DNA of 64,000 bases, from positions 44,983,998 through 45,047,997 of the forward strand of contig OX104129.1 in assembly GCA_944470555.2 (NCBI GenBank), written 5' to 3'. Under the pieces are notes generated by a model, which worked only from the letters and a program-made list of their open reading frames with translations, ran no database searches and was not told the origin of the DNA. Positions 35,636-46,900 of the stretch are shown piece by piece (the stretch's first letter is position 1; each line of letters begins with the position of its first letter). Made by a program: the position numbers and the translations under genes. Source of the stretch: Heterobilharzia americana (lineage: Eukaryota > Platyhelminthes > Trematoda > Strigeidida > Schistosomatidae).

Positions 35636-37760
35636 TTACATTTGAAAGGTGCAAAACGCATTTCCGCTCAACGGATTCAGAAGACCCTGCATTTTTTCAG
35701 CTTTATCACGTAGCAGGAGAATGTCATTTGCCTGCTGTAATTCAACCAGATGCTCTCCAGGGAGTAGGTCAATCACTGTCAAGTCAGACTTACCTAAAGA
35801 TATGTAAATTAGTGCGTCTATGACGAACGGTGACATCGGGCAACCCTGCCGGACACCACTGGTTGTCGTCAGTTCTCATGACAATTCTCCATAAACCCTA
35901 ACATGCCTGCGTGAGTTCAAGTAGAAGGCTTTGATAAGCATTATTTACTTGTTTGGAACTCCTTTCACATTCAAACACTCCCACAACACCTCATGGTTGA
36001 CAGAGTCAAATGCCGCCTTTGGGTGAAGAAATGTGGCTAGTGTCGGCCACTGGCCGGGAAGTAGACCTGTGTTCCAGAACCTATCGGATGGACCGTCGTC
36101 CAGGTCTGAAACACTGTTGGTCTTCTCGAGTTTGCCGTTCTCATGCTCCAGTTAGGCGTCGGATAACTATAAACCCAAGGGTGTTGGACACAATATTAGT
36201 CAAACTAATTCCCCTATAGTTATCACAAGGAAATTCCTCTTCTTTATAGACTGCGATTATCAGTGAAGTGCACTAGTCTGGCGGCACTACCTCTGATTCC
36301 CATACACTACCTAGTATGTCTGTCACTTTATTGAGCAGTTTCCTACCTCTATCCTTGAAAACGTATGGTGAACTGTCAGATCCTGCTGCTTTGCATTGTT
36401 TCGGGTTCGATACAACCTCGACCTCACGTAGTTGTTGGACCGACATCTACATCCTATTCAGGTTCTGGCTAGTTGGATGTTGGTTAGCTGAAGCGTTAAT
36501 AAGGGGCAGTTGAACTGTGCTTCAAAGTGTTCTGCCCAATGTTCTAGCCACCTGCCCTGGAAGATTATCACCGTTCCATCCTTTTCGGTGGTGGTTTCAC
36601 GAACCATGATCCTCTCAGTATCCTTAATAAACCTATGTAGTTGCCGAGTGTTACCCAACGCTGATGCCTCCTGTCTCTCTTACTTTCGTCACCCATCACT
36701 ACTCGTGGTCATTGTGGAACTTGTGCAGTTATCGTTTGCGCTGCTTTCTCTCTTCATCGCGGTCATAGCCATCTGGAATCAGTGTTTGTCGCATAAACTA
36801 GTTTGGATGACGTCGCAGAAATCCAATGACGTTTGCTAACCTTTGGATGTAGGTTATCATCTGACTGTACCGCTGTTTCTACAGTAGACTTCATATCACG
36901 CCAGGTTTTTTAAGGATGAGATAAATGCTTAGGTATTTCTTCCCCTAAATCAGAACTTGGCGTTTAATAACCATACCCGTGTCCTGTATACGTGTCCTCG
37001 AGACAGCATACATCCACGTCAAGAGATTCCGGAGATTTTGCGAGCGATGCTTGCTGTCCTATGTGGCACAGATTTCGAACGTTGAGAACTTCAACATGAA
37101 ATTGATGACGGGTTCTTAAAAGATTAGGAATGAGGTTTCGATTTCTTTTATCGTTGTGAATGGCTGGAGAGTGAAAGGTCGGATAAGGCGTAAGAGGCTT
37201 GATATTAGTATCAGGAGGTGAAGGCAAAGAAGGAGATGGAGTTAAGGAGAGTAGGTTATTTTTGGTGGTTTCTTATGTACTGTAAGTGTGCAATCCGTTG
37301 ACACTTACTGGCTATTTCTTCTAAAAGTGCCTGAAACAGAAAATGATTTGCGTGACCCCAGATCCCATGAAACATCTGCTTGAGACCTGTCATATTGCTT
37401 TTTGTGGGTTATTATTTTGAGGTTTGGTTGTTCTAACGCCGGAGAAAAAAATCATACTGTCGTCATTGGAAGACCATGGGGCAGGGAGGAGTGTGCTGTT
37501 TTTTGGGCCGGCCTTTTCTAACCTCCCCTTCCCACTGGGAAGGCAGTATCAGCGTGACACTACTGGTCATCCAAGGATACACCTTACTGCTGCCACACCA
37601 CCTAGCAGCAGTACCACTTCGTCCTCAGACCCCCATCGTAGTATTGTAATTCACATTACAGCAGTAGCTACTTTTCGTCTTACTACTATCCAACATACCT
37701 TTCTGGTCTGATTGGACCTCGACGGAATTAAGCGTCCCAGCAAGTTTTGCTCATCGGGTC
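35636..37760 (-). mobile_element. LINE family A copy with endonuclease start and RT remnants
   Basis: Minus-strand order: an N-terminal endonuclease piece at 36964-37227 (NVRNLCHIGQQASLAKSPES, then DVDVCCLEDTYTG); a linker at 36458-36658 (GNTRQLHRFIKDTE, then RWLEHWAEHFEAQFNCP); and RT at 35636-35836 (MSPFVIDALIYISLGKSDLT, then ANDILLLRDKAEKM, with YADD eroded). The 5' part near 37.4-37.75 kb is G/C-richer leader-like sequence. The central endonuclease appears deleted. The copy is inactive. Confidence 0.72.
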
Positions 37761-37929
37761 ACTGGTATACAAGCCCGACCACATTAGGGTAACAGCTGTC
37801 AGCCCTCATTAGTACGTAGTCATGAATTCGTGTGCATACTTCTCCTACTTCTTCTCGAAAAGGCAGAGGGTTCGTTGGATGTTAAGCGTGTTGGTGGCTG
37901 ACTATAAAAGGAGTCAATTTGAATACACT

Positions 37930-38880
37930 CAGCAACATGGGACTCGGCGTTACTGTCTAACGGTTCAGGTTACCACACCTCATTTCGGCACATCAAGTAG
38001 GAATGCGCTGAGATGAAAAATAATGGGATAAGGAAGAACTGGCCAAAAGCAGAAGAAAGTAGTTAAGTGGAAAAAGAAATGGGAAATTACTGGATTCAAT
38101 ATGATTATTAAGATGATAATGTGTAGACACATCGCCATTGAGATGGATTCTGAGCCATGCCATTTAGAGTCTTCAACCACTTGTTTATGTTACCGTGCAA
38201 ATCCCAACCTCAAAGTCAAACTTCTCCAACACAGCTGAGATTAACAGTGCTGATACCATGTTTTAATCTGATCACCCCTAACCCTTTCCTAGCCTAAACC
38301 TACTTCACCTGACGTTGTGCGACAAGGCAGACGGTGACTAGGAATGCGTAGCACATCTCCTAGCCACCTGACTTTGTAAAGATTCACTACTGCATCAACT
38401 GACTTTCCTCTCCTCTCTAGAACCCTACACGACTTCTACATTACTGGCGCTAGGATACTACGGCATGGCCTACGCTACAAAGGCAACGGTAGTTAAATAC
38501 CTCAAACTTTCTCATCTCTACCTTTAATGACCATGTTTCGTAGCCATACAGTAGAACAGAGCAAACTACAGTGCTGTACTCTTGACCCTTAATTGACAGT
38601 CGGATATCACTGAGGTGCAATGGATGGAGTAAGTTGGCGGAAGCCGAGCTCTCCTTTTGTATCCGTGCAGAAATTTCGTGGGTTACTGACTCAGGCAAGT
38701 GAAGAAAGACAATCAGTGACTAAGTCTAGTCAGAGAGTTTCATATCTGACTCGCATACACTAGTTAGCTCTTCGGTTAATTTGACCAACAGTCTCCTACC
38801 GCACACCTTAAGTACCTCTGTTTTCAGTCCGTTGGGTCCCTATACTCTTCCTCGTTTTCGGTTATTTACAGCTTTCTAGA
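37930..38880 (-). mobile_element. LINE family A copy with internal deletion of the RT core
   Basis: On the minus strand, 38.88-38.76 kb matches the RT entry (NRKRGRV then GPNGLKTEVLK, counterpart of LERGRAAGPDGLPAEVYK). It is followed directly at 38698 by the post-RT region (VTHEISARIQKES, then SVLLYGYETWSLKVEMRKFE). Several hundred bases of RT, including YADD, are therefore missing. The 3' end near 37.93-38.03 kb repeats the 3' end of the next copy (cacatcaagtaggaa and its surroundings). Confidence 0.68.
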
Positions 38881-39377
38881 ATTCACGTAGGAAGGCTTAG
38901 TTGTTAGTTTTCTGAAATTTAGTTTGCTTGTAACGTACCGCGAACTTTCCAGCAATTTTAATGGCCAGTTCAGTGACGCAGTCTTATAACACCCTTGGTT
39001 CAACCAATCAATCAATATTAACATAGGACCAGGCATTACTGCGTAACGGTCCGAGTTGCCACAGCTCATATCAGAACATCAAGTAGGAACTTAGTGAGGT
39101 GAAGGATGATAAGAGAAGATAAGAAGATAAGAGAATGCAGTCAAAAGAAATATAAAGTACGAGAAGAAAGAAAAGAGGAATGACAAAATGGTGAGATTCG
39201 GTATAGCGTCGTTAAGGTGGGGATAATGTATATATACATCTGCGCCACTGACATCGGTTCTGAGCCATATCCGCTAGAGTCTCCAACCATTGGTTCCTCT
39301 TGTCCCGCGGACCCCAACCACCTGGTCTGCGTCGCCCTACATGGCTTAAACCAACAGTCAGACTTCCTACATTGGTG

Positions 39378-39957
39378 CTATGTTTTAGTCTGGCCACCTC
39401 GGGCCTTTTCCCAGCCTGCACCTACTTCGGCCAACATCGTGTGACGAGGCAATCGGTGACTGGGCATACGTAATACGTGTCCCAACCATCTCAATTGATG
39501 AGGGTTCATAACCTCGTCTACTGATTTACCTCTGCTCCCAAAAACTCTACACCTGACGTCTGCATTACTCACGTGGTGACACCACGGAATACGTCCTATA
39601 CTACGAAGGCAACGGTGGTCAAATACCTGAAGCCTTCTCATATCTTCCACTTTCAATGACCATGTTTCACATCCATACAGTAGAACAGAGGGGACTGCTG
39701 TGCAGTACACGCGACACAGTAGTAAAACGGATATCATGGTGGCGCAAATTGGCAAAAGCCAATCGAGCCTTTTGTATCCGTGCAGAGATTTCATCGACCA
39801 CTGGGCCAACAGGGTTGATCCTACTTCCCAGGTAAGTGAAGTGGTCGACACACTTAACCACTTCACTCTCTATTGTTAGCCGCGGCACCGTTGAAGACCA
39901 GTCCTGGAGCAAAAATTTGCGTTTGGGTGGTGAGAACTGCATCCCAAACATTCTCAA
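39378..39957 (-). pseudogene. Family A LINE post-RT C-terminal region, frameshifted
   Basis: Two overlapping frames. 39667-39957 holds RMFGMQFSPPKRKFLLQDW, VDHFTYLGSRINP and ISARIQKARLAFANLRH. 39378-39866 holds VLLYGCETWSLKVEDMRRLQ, RCLRSIGRIPWCHHVSNADV and LRWLGHVLRMPSHRLPRHTM. These continue the RT protein of 39863-40741 after frameshifts. Confidence 0.78.
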
Positions 39958-40741
39958 ATTGCCACTCAGTGTTCAGAAGACTCTGCATCTTGTCAGTGTC
40001 TTCACTTAACAGGACTATGTCATCTGCATATTCTAGGTCTAACGAAAATTCTCCACCGATTAGGTCAACGTCTGTATAGTCAGCTGACGAGAGGGGGACC
40101 TCCATAAGTATATCTATGATGAAATTGAATAAGAATGGAAACAGTGGGCATCCTTGACGGACACCACTCGATGAGCATAGCTCCCTGGACAACTCGCCAT
40201 AGGCTCTAACATGCCCACAAGTTTTCGAGTAGAGAGCCTTCAATAAGGTGATGTACTTACTAGGCACGCCTTCAGTGACATATTGCCATAAACCTTCTCG
40301 ATCAATGGAGTCAAATGCCGCCTTCAGGTCGAGAAATACAGCTATTGTTGGGCATCTGTAAGCGTGCCTATGTTCCAGGACCTGGCGCAGGGTGAATATT
40401 TGGTCGATACACCCGCGGCTGGGTCTAAAGCCTGCTTGCTTTTCTCGGGCTTGCTGTTCCCGAGCTCCACGTAGGCGTCGGAGAATTATAGAACCTAGGA
40501 CTTCGTGTACTATGTTCGTCAGGCTGATTCCTCTGTGGTTATCACAAGAGGACTTCTCGCCTTTCTTGAAGACTGGGGTAATCAGTGATTTAGACGAGTT
40601 AGAGGGGATCGTATTTAATTCCCATATACTGGCTAACACTTCTGTTAACCTGACTAAGAGCACTCTACCACCATTCTTGTATACCTCAGCAGGCAGTCCG
40701 TCTGGTCCTGCTGCCCTTCCCCGTTCCAGGCTACCTACCAC
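39863..40741 (-). pseudogene. Non-LTR reverse transcriptase (family A)
   Basis: A 292-codon frame with the RT blocks in order: GRAAGPDGLPAEVYKNGGR, SLITPVFKKGEKSSCDNHRG, EKQAGFRPSRGCIDQIFTLR, FLDLKAAFDSIDREGLW, GVRQGCPLFPFLFN and the catalytic LEYADDIVLLSEDTDKM. All three RT aspartate positions appear to be kept. The only visible oddity in the core is F for the usual S in CPLSPFLFN. The frame shifts about 25 codons after YADD. It would copy element RNA at the chromosomal target site in an intact element. Upstream, the linker frame 40796-41182 is in the same phase and is separated by a single TAG. Confidence 0.85.
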
Positions 40742-41654
40742 TTTCTCAATTTCTTCTAGTGTTGGGGTGCCTGTCTCTATGTCCCATTCAGGGTTCTACT
40801 GGATAGCGGGCAACGCAATGGTGGCTGGAGGCCAGTTAAACTGCTCCTCAAAGTCTTCTGCCCATCGTTCCAGTCGTCTCCCCTGCGAGTGAATCGCAGA
40901 TCCGTTCTTCTCTGCTACAGCCTCGCTAACCGTTGTTGATCTTTTCCCCCCAGTCTCCTTAATAAGTCTAAATAACTGTCTACTATTACCGATCGCCGCT
41001 GCCTTTTCCATCTCTTTAGCCTTCACTGCCCACCACTGTTCACGATCGTTGCGCAGACTTTTCATCAGTCTACTTTTAAGTTGTGCTCGCTCTTCATTGT
41101 ACTCAGAGCCTGCAGCGAGGCGTTCACGTGCATCCATTAGTTCGGAAGCTGCTGCTGCTATCCGCTGGCTCTTTTTAGCCACCCTTGGTTAAAATATTTC
41201 CTTTCTGAAAGTATATACTTCAGGGGTATATTACTAACTAACATGAGTAGTTAAAAAACATGCTGATCTGTTGTATTCGCTGGCCAGATCAGAGTGATCT
41301 AAATACAGAAGCGGCCTGTAAGACTGGTTTGCAACCGAGCTTATTAGAGGTATAACTTGACAAATTCAGCTCAGAGGATTAGTGTCCTTTTAAAAAGAAT
41401 GAATCTATCTGGCTGAGTTGCACGGTTAACCATAAATGGAACACAGTGAATGTCACACTTTTGTTCTCTTCAACCCATAGATAGTTTTGTATCAAAAGAG
41501 GAGAATACACTAGTCTCTTTTGGTTGTATTTATAGTTAGGGAAGCCTTCGTAACTGAAACCAATGTGTCTAAGAAGATGCATAAAAATTAAACAAGTTTA
41601 CCATACCTGTTCTATTATGACGGAGTGTACTTAACCTTAATTGATGTTCCGTGG

Positions 41655-42010
41655 TATTACAAGTCAATGGGAGTGTATTCTTATGGCAGCCTCAGTAGAC
41701 CATGGTGTACTCAAAACTCAGAGGCTATCATTGTTCTTGCTTAATTTCTTTATAAACAAACTAAGTACCTCTGACTTTGCAGTGATTAACCTACTCCCCA
41801 GTTGATAGCATCTGGTTGACTTAGTACTCAAATGACATTGTCCTGCTAATTGATAACTCTGAAAAAATGCAGGGTCTTCTGAATGTGTTGAGCAGAAATT
41901 TAAGCATGTTTAGAATGCATTTAGCACTTTTCAAATGTAAGATGATGCTCCAGGACCAGTTTGCAACCACCCCAGTTTAATGATAGGGAGTGAAAGTTGT
42001 GTAATATAGA
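41655..42010 (+). mobile_element. LINE family A RT fragment inside the IDH3B upstream intron
   Basis: On the plus strand, broken frames read YSYGSLSRP, then SNDIVLL (from YADDIVLL), then EKMQGLLNVLSRNLSMFRMH and FKCKMMLQD. These match the post-catalytic RT region of family A. The fragment ends about 80 bases before the first identified IDH3B exon. Confidence 0.62.
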
Positions 42011-42087
42011 ACCTATGTCAAAAATTAGTTTAAAGATTCACTTATTTTGTTTCGCATTTGCTTTCATAATTTACTTATATACTTAAG

Positions 42088-42227
42088 AGTACAATATCGA
42101 ATGCAGCCCAAAAGAAAACTGTCACTCTCATACCAGGTGATGGTGTTTGGCCAGAACTCTTTGTCTGTGTTAAATCTGTTTTCAAAGAATTCAATGTTCC
42201 TGTAGAATTTGAGGAAGTTAATCTTAG
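42088..42227 (+). CDS. IDH3B: IDH3B exon a (nucleotide-fold start)
   Basis: Acceptor acttaag, donor gtgaga. It encodes [20 protein letters not shown] and then [19 protein letters not shown]. It leaves two bases. The start is fixed by the acceptor, because an in-frame stop lies about 20 bases upstream. Confidence 0.88.
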
Positions 42228-43869
42228 GTGAGAGACTATGTCGTAACGTGCTTGATGCTTTTATAGCTTTACTGATTCAGATCCGGATACTGGTCTCAAT
42301 AATGTTGTCAACTCTATCGTTAAAAATAAAGTCGGTTTGAAAGGAATTATTCGTACACCGATTGAAACTCAGGGAATTAGTGCACTGAATTTAAGAATGA
42401 GGTATGCTTACTTATTTTTGAGATAATGCCAAATTTTGTTTTGTATTGTTACTGTGTATACCCTTCTTTAAAAATATGTTCACCGTACTGGAAGTTTTGC
42501 TTACAAAAAATATGAGAAATGCTTACCATTACTCGTTATTCTTTGTTTATCTGACTGCATATTTGTCTGTGGCCACGATTCCCTGTCCAAATTTTTAAGT
42601 GGGTATATTTTTATAACTGATTAAACCCTAGTGCAACCAAATAGAGTAAAACTTCATATATGTCTGTGATCCGTATGCAGATGTGACTTGTTCTAACATC
42701 CAATTTCCAGTCAATAGGTCAATGGCGTAAACCCTGCTCCACCTTCTTCGACCTAACCAGGTAGTAAACATTATACATCAATAAATGTGGCTCATAGCGT
42801 GGTACGTAAACACATGCGACGGGTTACATTAATTGATTGATCGATCAATAACTAGACCACACTCTTTTAGCTTATGATGCTACTTATTCGCCCATAGTAA
42901 AGTTGATGATTCGTTGCGGGAACTCAAAGTTGAACATTTAAATTCATAATGCACATGTCGTCTTGCCAACAGTGCACGTCGGGGTTGCTTGAGGCTGGAC
43001 GTACTTTACACCTGTGTCAGGCGCATTCATTCTTATAGGTTCGAAAAATCATTGATTAGTATGCTTTCGTCGCCTTTTAGTTTGTATCCAGTCTCAAGAT
43101 TATTCTAGGGCTTCACACTAACGATATAAGGAAGTCATTTGTAACTTTATTATGCTGTACGCATTTAATGGCTATTTATCTCAGTAGTACGGAAGCAGAG
43201 GGATTTTTGTGCAGTGTACCTTTTTTAACAATTTAGTTGGATATCTTGCCGGTATCAGAGATGGAATAAATTAGCAAGTCCCTACATTTCCCCACCAAAA
43301 CCCATTATTTTGGATGTAACTTCTCGCATAAGTGAAATCAACACATTAAACCACCCTACCTATGTTTAAATAGGGTTAAACCAGTTCAGAAGAATCACCC
43401 TGCGTTTGACAGGTGCTAAATGCCTGTTAAATATATCCAAGTTTTTGTAGAAGTCATTAAAAGAGCCTCTTTCGTCATTGTGGAGATGTGGCTCAGTGAC
43501 TTAGGAATATGACTATCAACCATTAGGTCACGTTTTCAGCCCCCCTCGACCTATCGAGGTTCAGGGAGCCAGGTAGTATCACTAGTTCTCACACAATATG
43601 AGTGGCTCACTACCTACTGCATGGATGTGCAGTGGCTGAGGGTGTTTCGTTTTTTCGTTCGTTCTTTCGTCATCTCCACTAAACATGACAAGCTCAGCTG
43701 AACACCTTATTTTGACCAGTTGTTTGCCGAGGAGGTCGATTCCTTAGAGGTCAAAGGTAAAAAAACCCTTATTTTCGGCACGACTATAGTTAAATTATGA
43801 AGATATTGAATCGGTGGACATTCTTGGTGAGCACATTTGGCCCTTGTTGACATTTTATGAACCCTTGCA

Positions 43870-43940
<71 letters not shown>

Positions 43941-46900
43941 TACGGGGATTCTTTGGAATTTGGACCAAATTTTACTCTATAGGAAATAAAATTTTGGTAT
44001 GGAATAATTCTCAGTATTCACTGTAGTCAAGCTCACGTCTAATTACGAAACATGTCGACAGCCATGCTCATACTTCATTTAATTTTCTTGCTCTTAGAAA
44101 GCTTGATTATGCCGTTTGCTGAAGTATTTATCCTGTTAGCAGGCGATTTTAATAGGTTTATTTCTTTTTAAGTAAAGTTTCCACTGTTCTAAGGGGAAAT
44201 GAAAGTTACATTTCAGTACAGTTTATGTGTGAGATGGCTTTTCTCTGATTAGTTTTTGAATTAGGATTTTCTTCATTTATTGACTTACTCTAACACATTC
44301 TTGGTAAGCTCAATAATAATGCTGCTGAGCAAATGTATACAGGTTTATAGACCAGGGGATGCAGCATTCATTATATGAAACCCCTAATGGTACTTGGTAG
44401 CTGAGAGCTAGATAGGTGAGGTGAGGTTCGAACCTGTAACCCAGTTATTGAAAGTTCAGTACCTAAAGCAGCAAGCCATTGCCCCACGATAAAATGCAGG
44501 CACCAAAGAACGCATGGTACTTTATAACAGAATAGTTTTTCTGACACAAGAGAAGGTTGGGTTGTTTTTGAAATTTGATTTTTTACATTATATATTTTGT
44601 TGTTGCTCGCTTTACGTTTGTTTTGCTCACAGACGAGCTTTGGATCTGTATGCGAACGTTGTTCATATTCGTACTTTGAATGGAATTCCAAGTCGTCACC
44701 ACAACCTTGATTTTCTAATTATACGTGAACAATTAGAAGGAGAGTATTCATCACTTGAACATGAATCGGTTAAGGGAGTAGTGGAGTCAATGAAAATTAT
44801 TACGCGACAGAATTCTGAGCGCATCGCAAAGTTTGCATTTGATTATGCTGTTCGGAGTAAGCGTAGAAAAGTAACTGTTGTTCACAAAGCCAACATTATG
44901 TAAGTTGATTGGATTAATGAAGATATCACATTTTCTCCAATATGTGCTTTCCATTTAGAGATATAATTTCCTTTTTCGTCATAGATACAATTTTGAAGAG
45001 TTGACCTCGTGACCACTTTATCTTAGGCGTAATTCAGTAACATGAATAAAGTGGTAATGCATGCATTCATAGATGAATAAGTGTATTACTTTCCTCAAGA
45101 TACTTTCGATTATTGCCATCTGAAAAGTCCATATTGTTATAGAAAGTATTGTCACCAGTATAGTTTCTGGTTTCTATTCACTAGCCGTGTTAACACTTTC
45201 TCATTGCTGTTGAAATCCTGAACTCCGTCAAAGATTTTACATCCATTACTTAGCAAAATAATTTTGGTGACCAATTGTCTTACTTCTTCCAGCGGTGTAG
45301 GATTTCAGAAGATTGCTTTGTATTTTAGCACACAAACACTGCAGCATAACAACCCTGTACACTTTTTCATACTAGATTGTGAACCATACATTGTGTGAAA
45401 GCTTATAATATTACCCAGTTGCTGAAACTAAAATAAGTAGAGTTGGAATCGAACCCGGAACTTAATACTGAAAAGTTGAATGTTCAAGCCAGTCAGCCAC
45501 GTCTCCATATTGATGATTCAAAAGCATTTTCAATCCAACTACTGCAATTATATTCACGCTAATTTTACATGGTAGCTATCAATGTGCACTAGAAAAAACC
45601 AACTGAAGAAAAAGGGAATTCTTAACAATTATTTATTATGGTAGATAATAATTCAGGATAAACTTCGATGTGCAATCTTACTGTTATTGGTCAGATGCTA
45701 AGTGAATGGTTGTTTTGCTCTGCGACATATTATATGAACGATACGATTAACTATAGAACAATGATTTCTCAATATGATATTCAGCGGATACCAGAAAAAG
45801 AAGACAATGGGATTGAAAGTATATTTACTTCAACCGAATGGTGCGATTATAGCTGAAAGTTTAGTCGTTTATTTACCTTTTTAAAGGCCTTGATCAGGGA
45901 GAAAAAAATAGCATACTAAAAGTGTAAAATGTTTAGTGTCTTAAACTGCGGTAAAATTAAGTAACATTGCATGGAGCGAAAAAGGCCTGAGAATAACATT
46001 TGATTTTTACAATGAAAATATATGCATAAGTTGGTTTTATAGGGATCAGACATCCGTAATAATTACCAGCCATCTTTTCTTAGCGTAAATCATTAGGAAA
46101 TGGAATGATTATTTTCATCTAGGATTCAGTATCATGTAAATTTGGTTTTACAAAATAATTATGCATTTTGATATTTAAATCCGTAAGAAAGAAAATACAT
46201 TTCTGTTGAAAGACCCTCATTTTTAAGGGAAGTCATAAGCTTACAGGTTCATAATGGTTGTACCTCTGATAAAATTGTTGGTACAACCTTTTCTCAAATT
46301 AGATTTTTAGGGAGAGTTACAATTAGTTTTAAATGAATAAACTGTGATCAACAGAGTAAATGAAACAATAAGCAATCTCATTCTAGTATGTGCGTGCTAT
46401 CTCGGCCTGGAGGACTACTTTCCAGGTGAAATAATCTTCCACTGCTATTGTATGGATGAAAGACTGCAGCGGTCATCTAGTTGAAATATGCTAACACTAG
46501 GAAAACACTTAGGGAGGCAATGAAGAAATACAATGGGATCACTGTGTTTTATTCAAACAACTGTTGCAAAGTCCGATCATCCACAAAAATATGTTATTAT
46601 AATTTTATGATTAATATTTAAGCTAACTCAATGAACTTTGATTTGGAGAACTGGAGAGTTTAACTGTTAAACAGAAGATGCGCTTTGGTTTTCGTTACCC
46701 GAAAATGTACCTAAACATTTATTGAGGTGTTTCTGCTAGTAAAAGATCAGTTTCTGATAAATGGTAACCCACGAGAATAACTTCGAATGGGAATTTCTCA
46801 ACAAAGTTTAATTACAATTGAAAAATATTGACAACTACAGATAATTTTATCTTTTATGCTTGAGATAACCAACTTTACCTAAGTACACACGAGGTATATA

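Larger units (their letters stand above)
38940..41190 (-). mobile_element. LINE family A, best preserved copy
   Basis: 5'-truncated non-LTR retrotransposon on the minus strand. From 41182 to 39863 the frame is open except for one TAG at about 40796, giving about 440 codons of linker plus RT. Two frameshifts follow (near 39.95 and 39.87 kb) before the C-terminal segment, which ends near 39.38 kb. The 3' UTR runs to about 38.95 kb. No endonuclease domain is present. Confidence 0.82.

Noticed and set aside
43814..44026. ORF with alternating Ile-Tyr
   Set aside because: Translation of an AT microsatellite.
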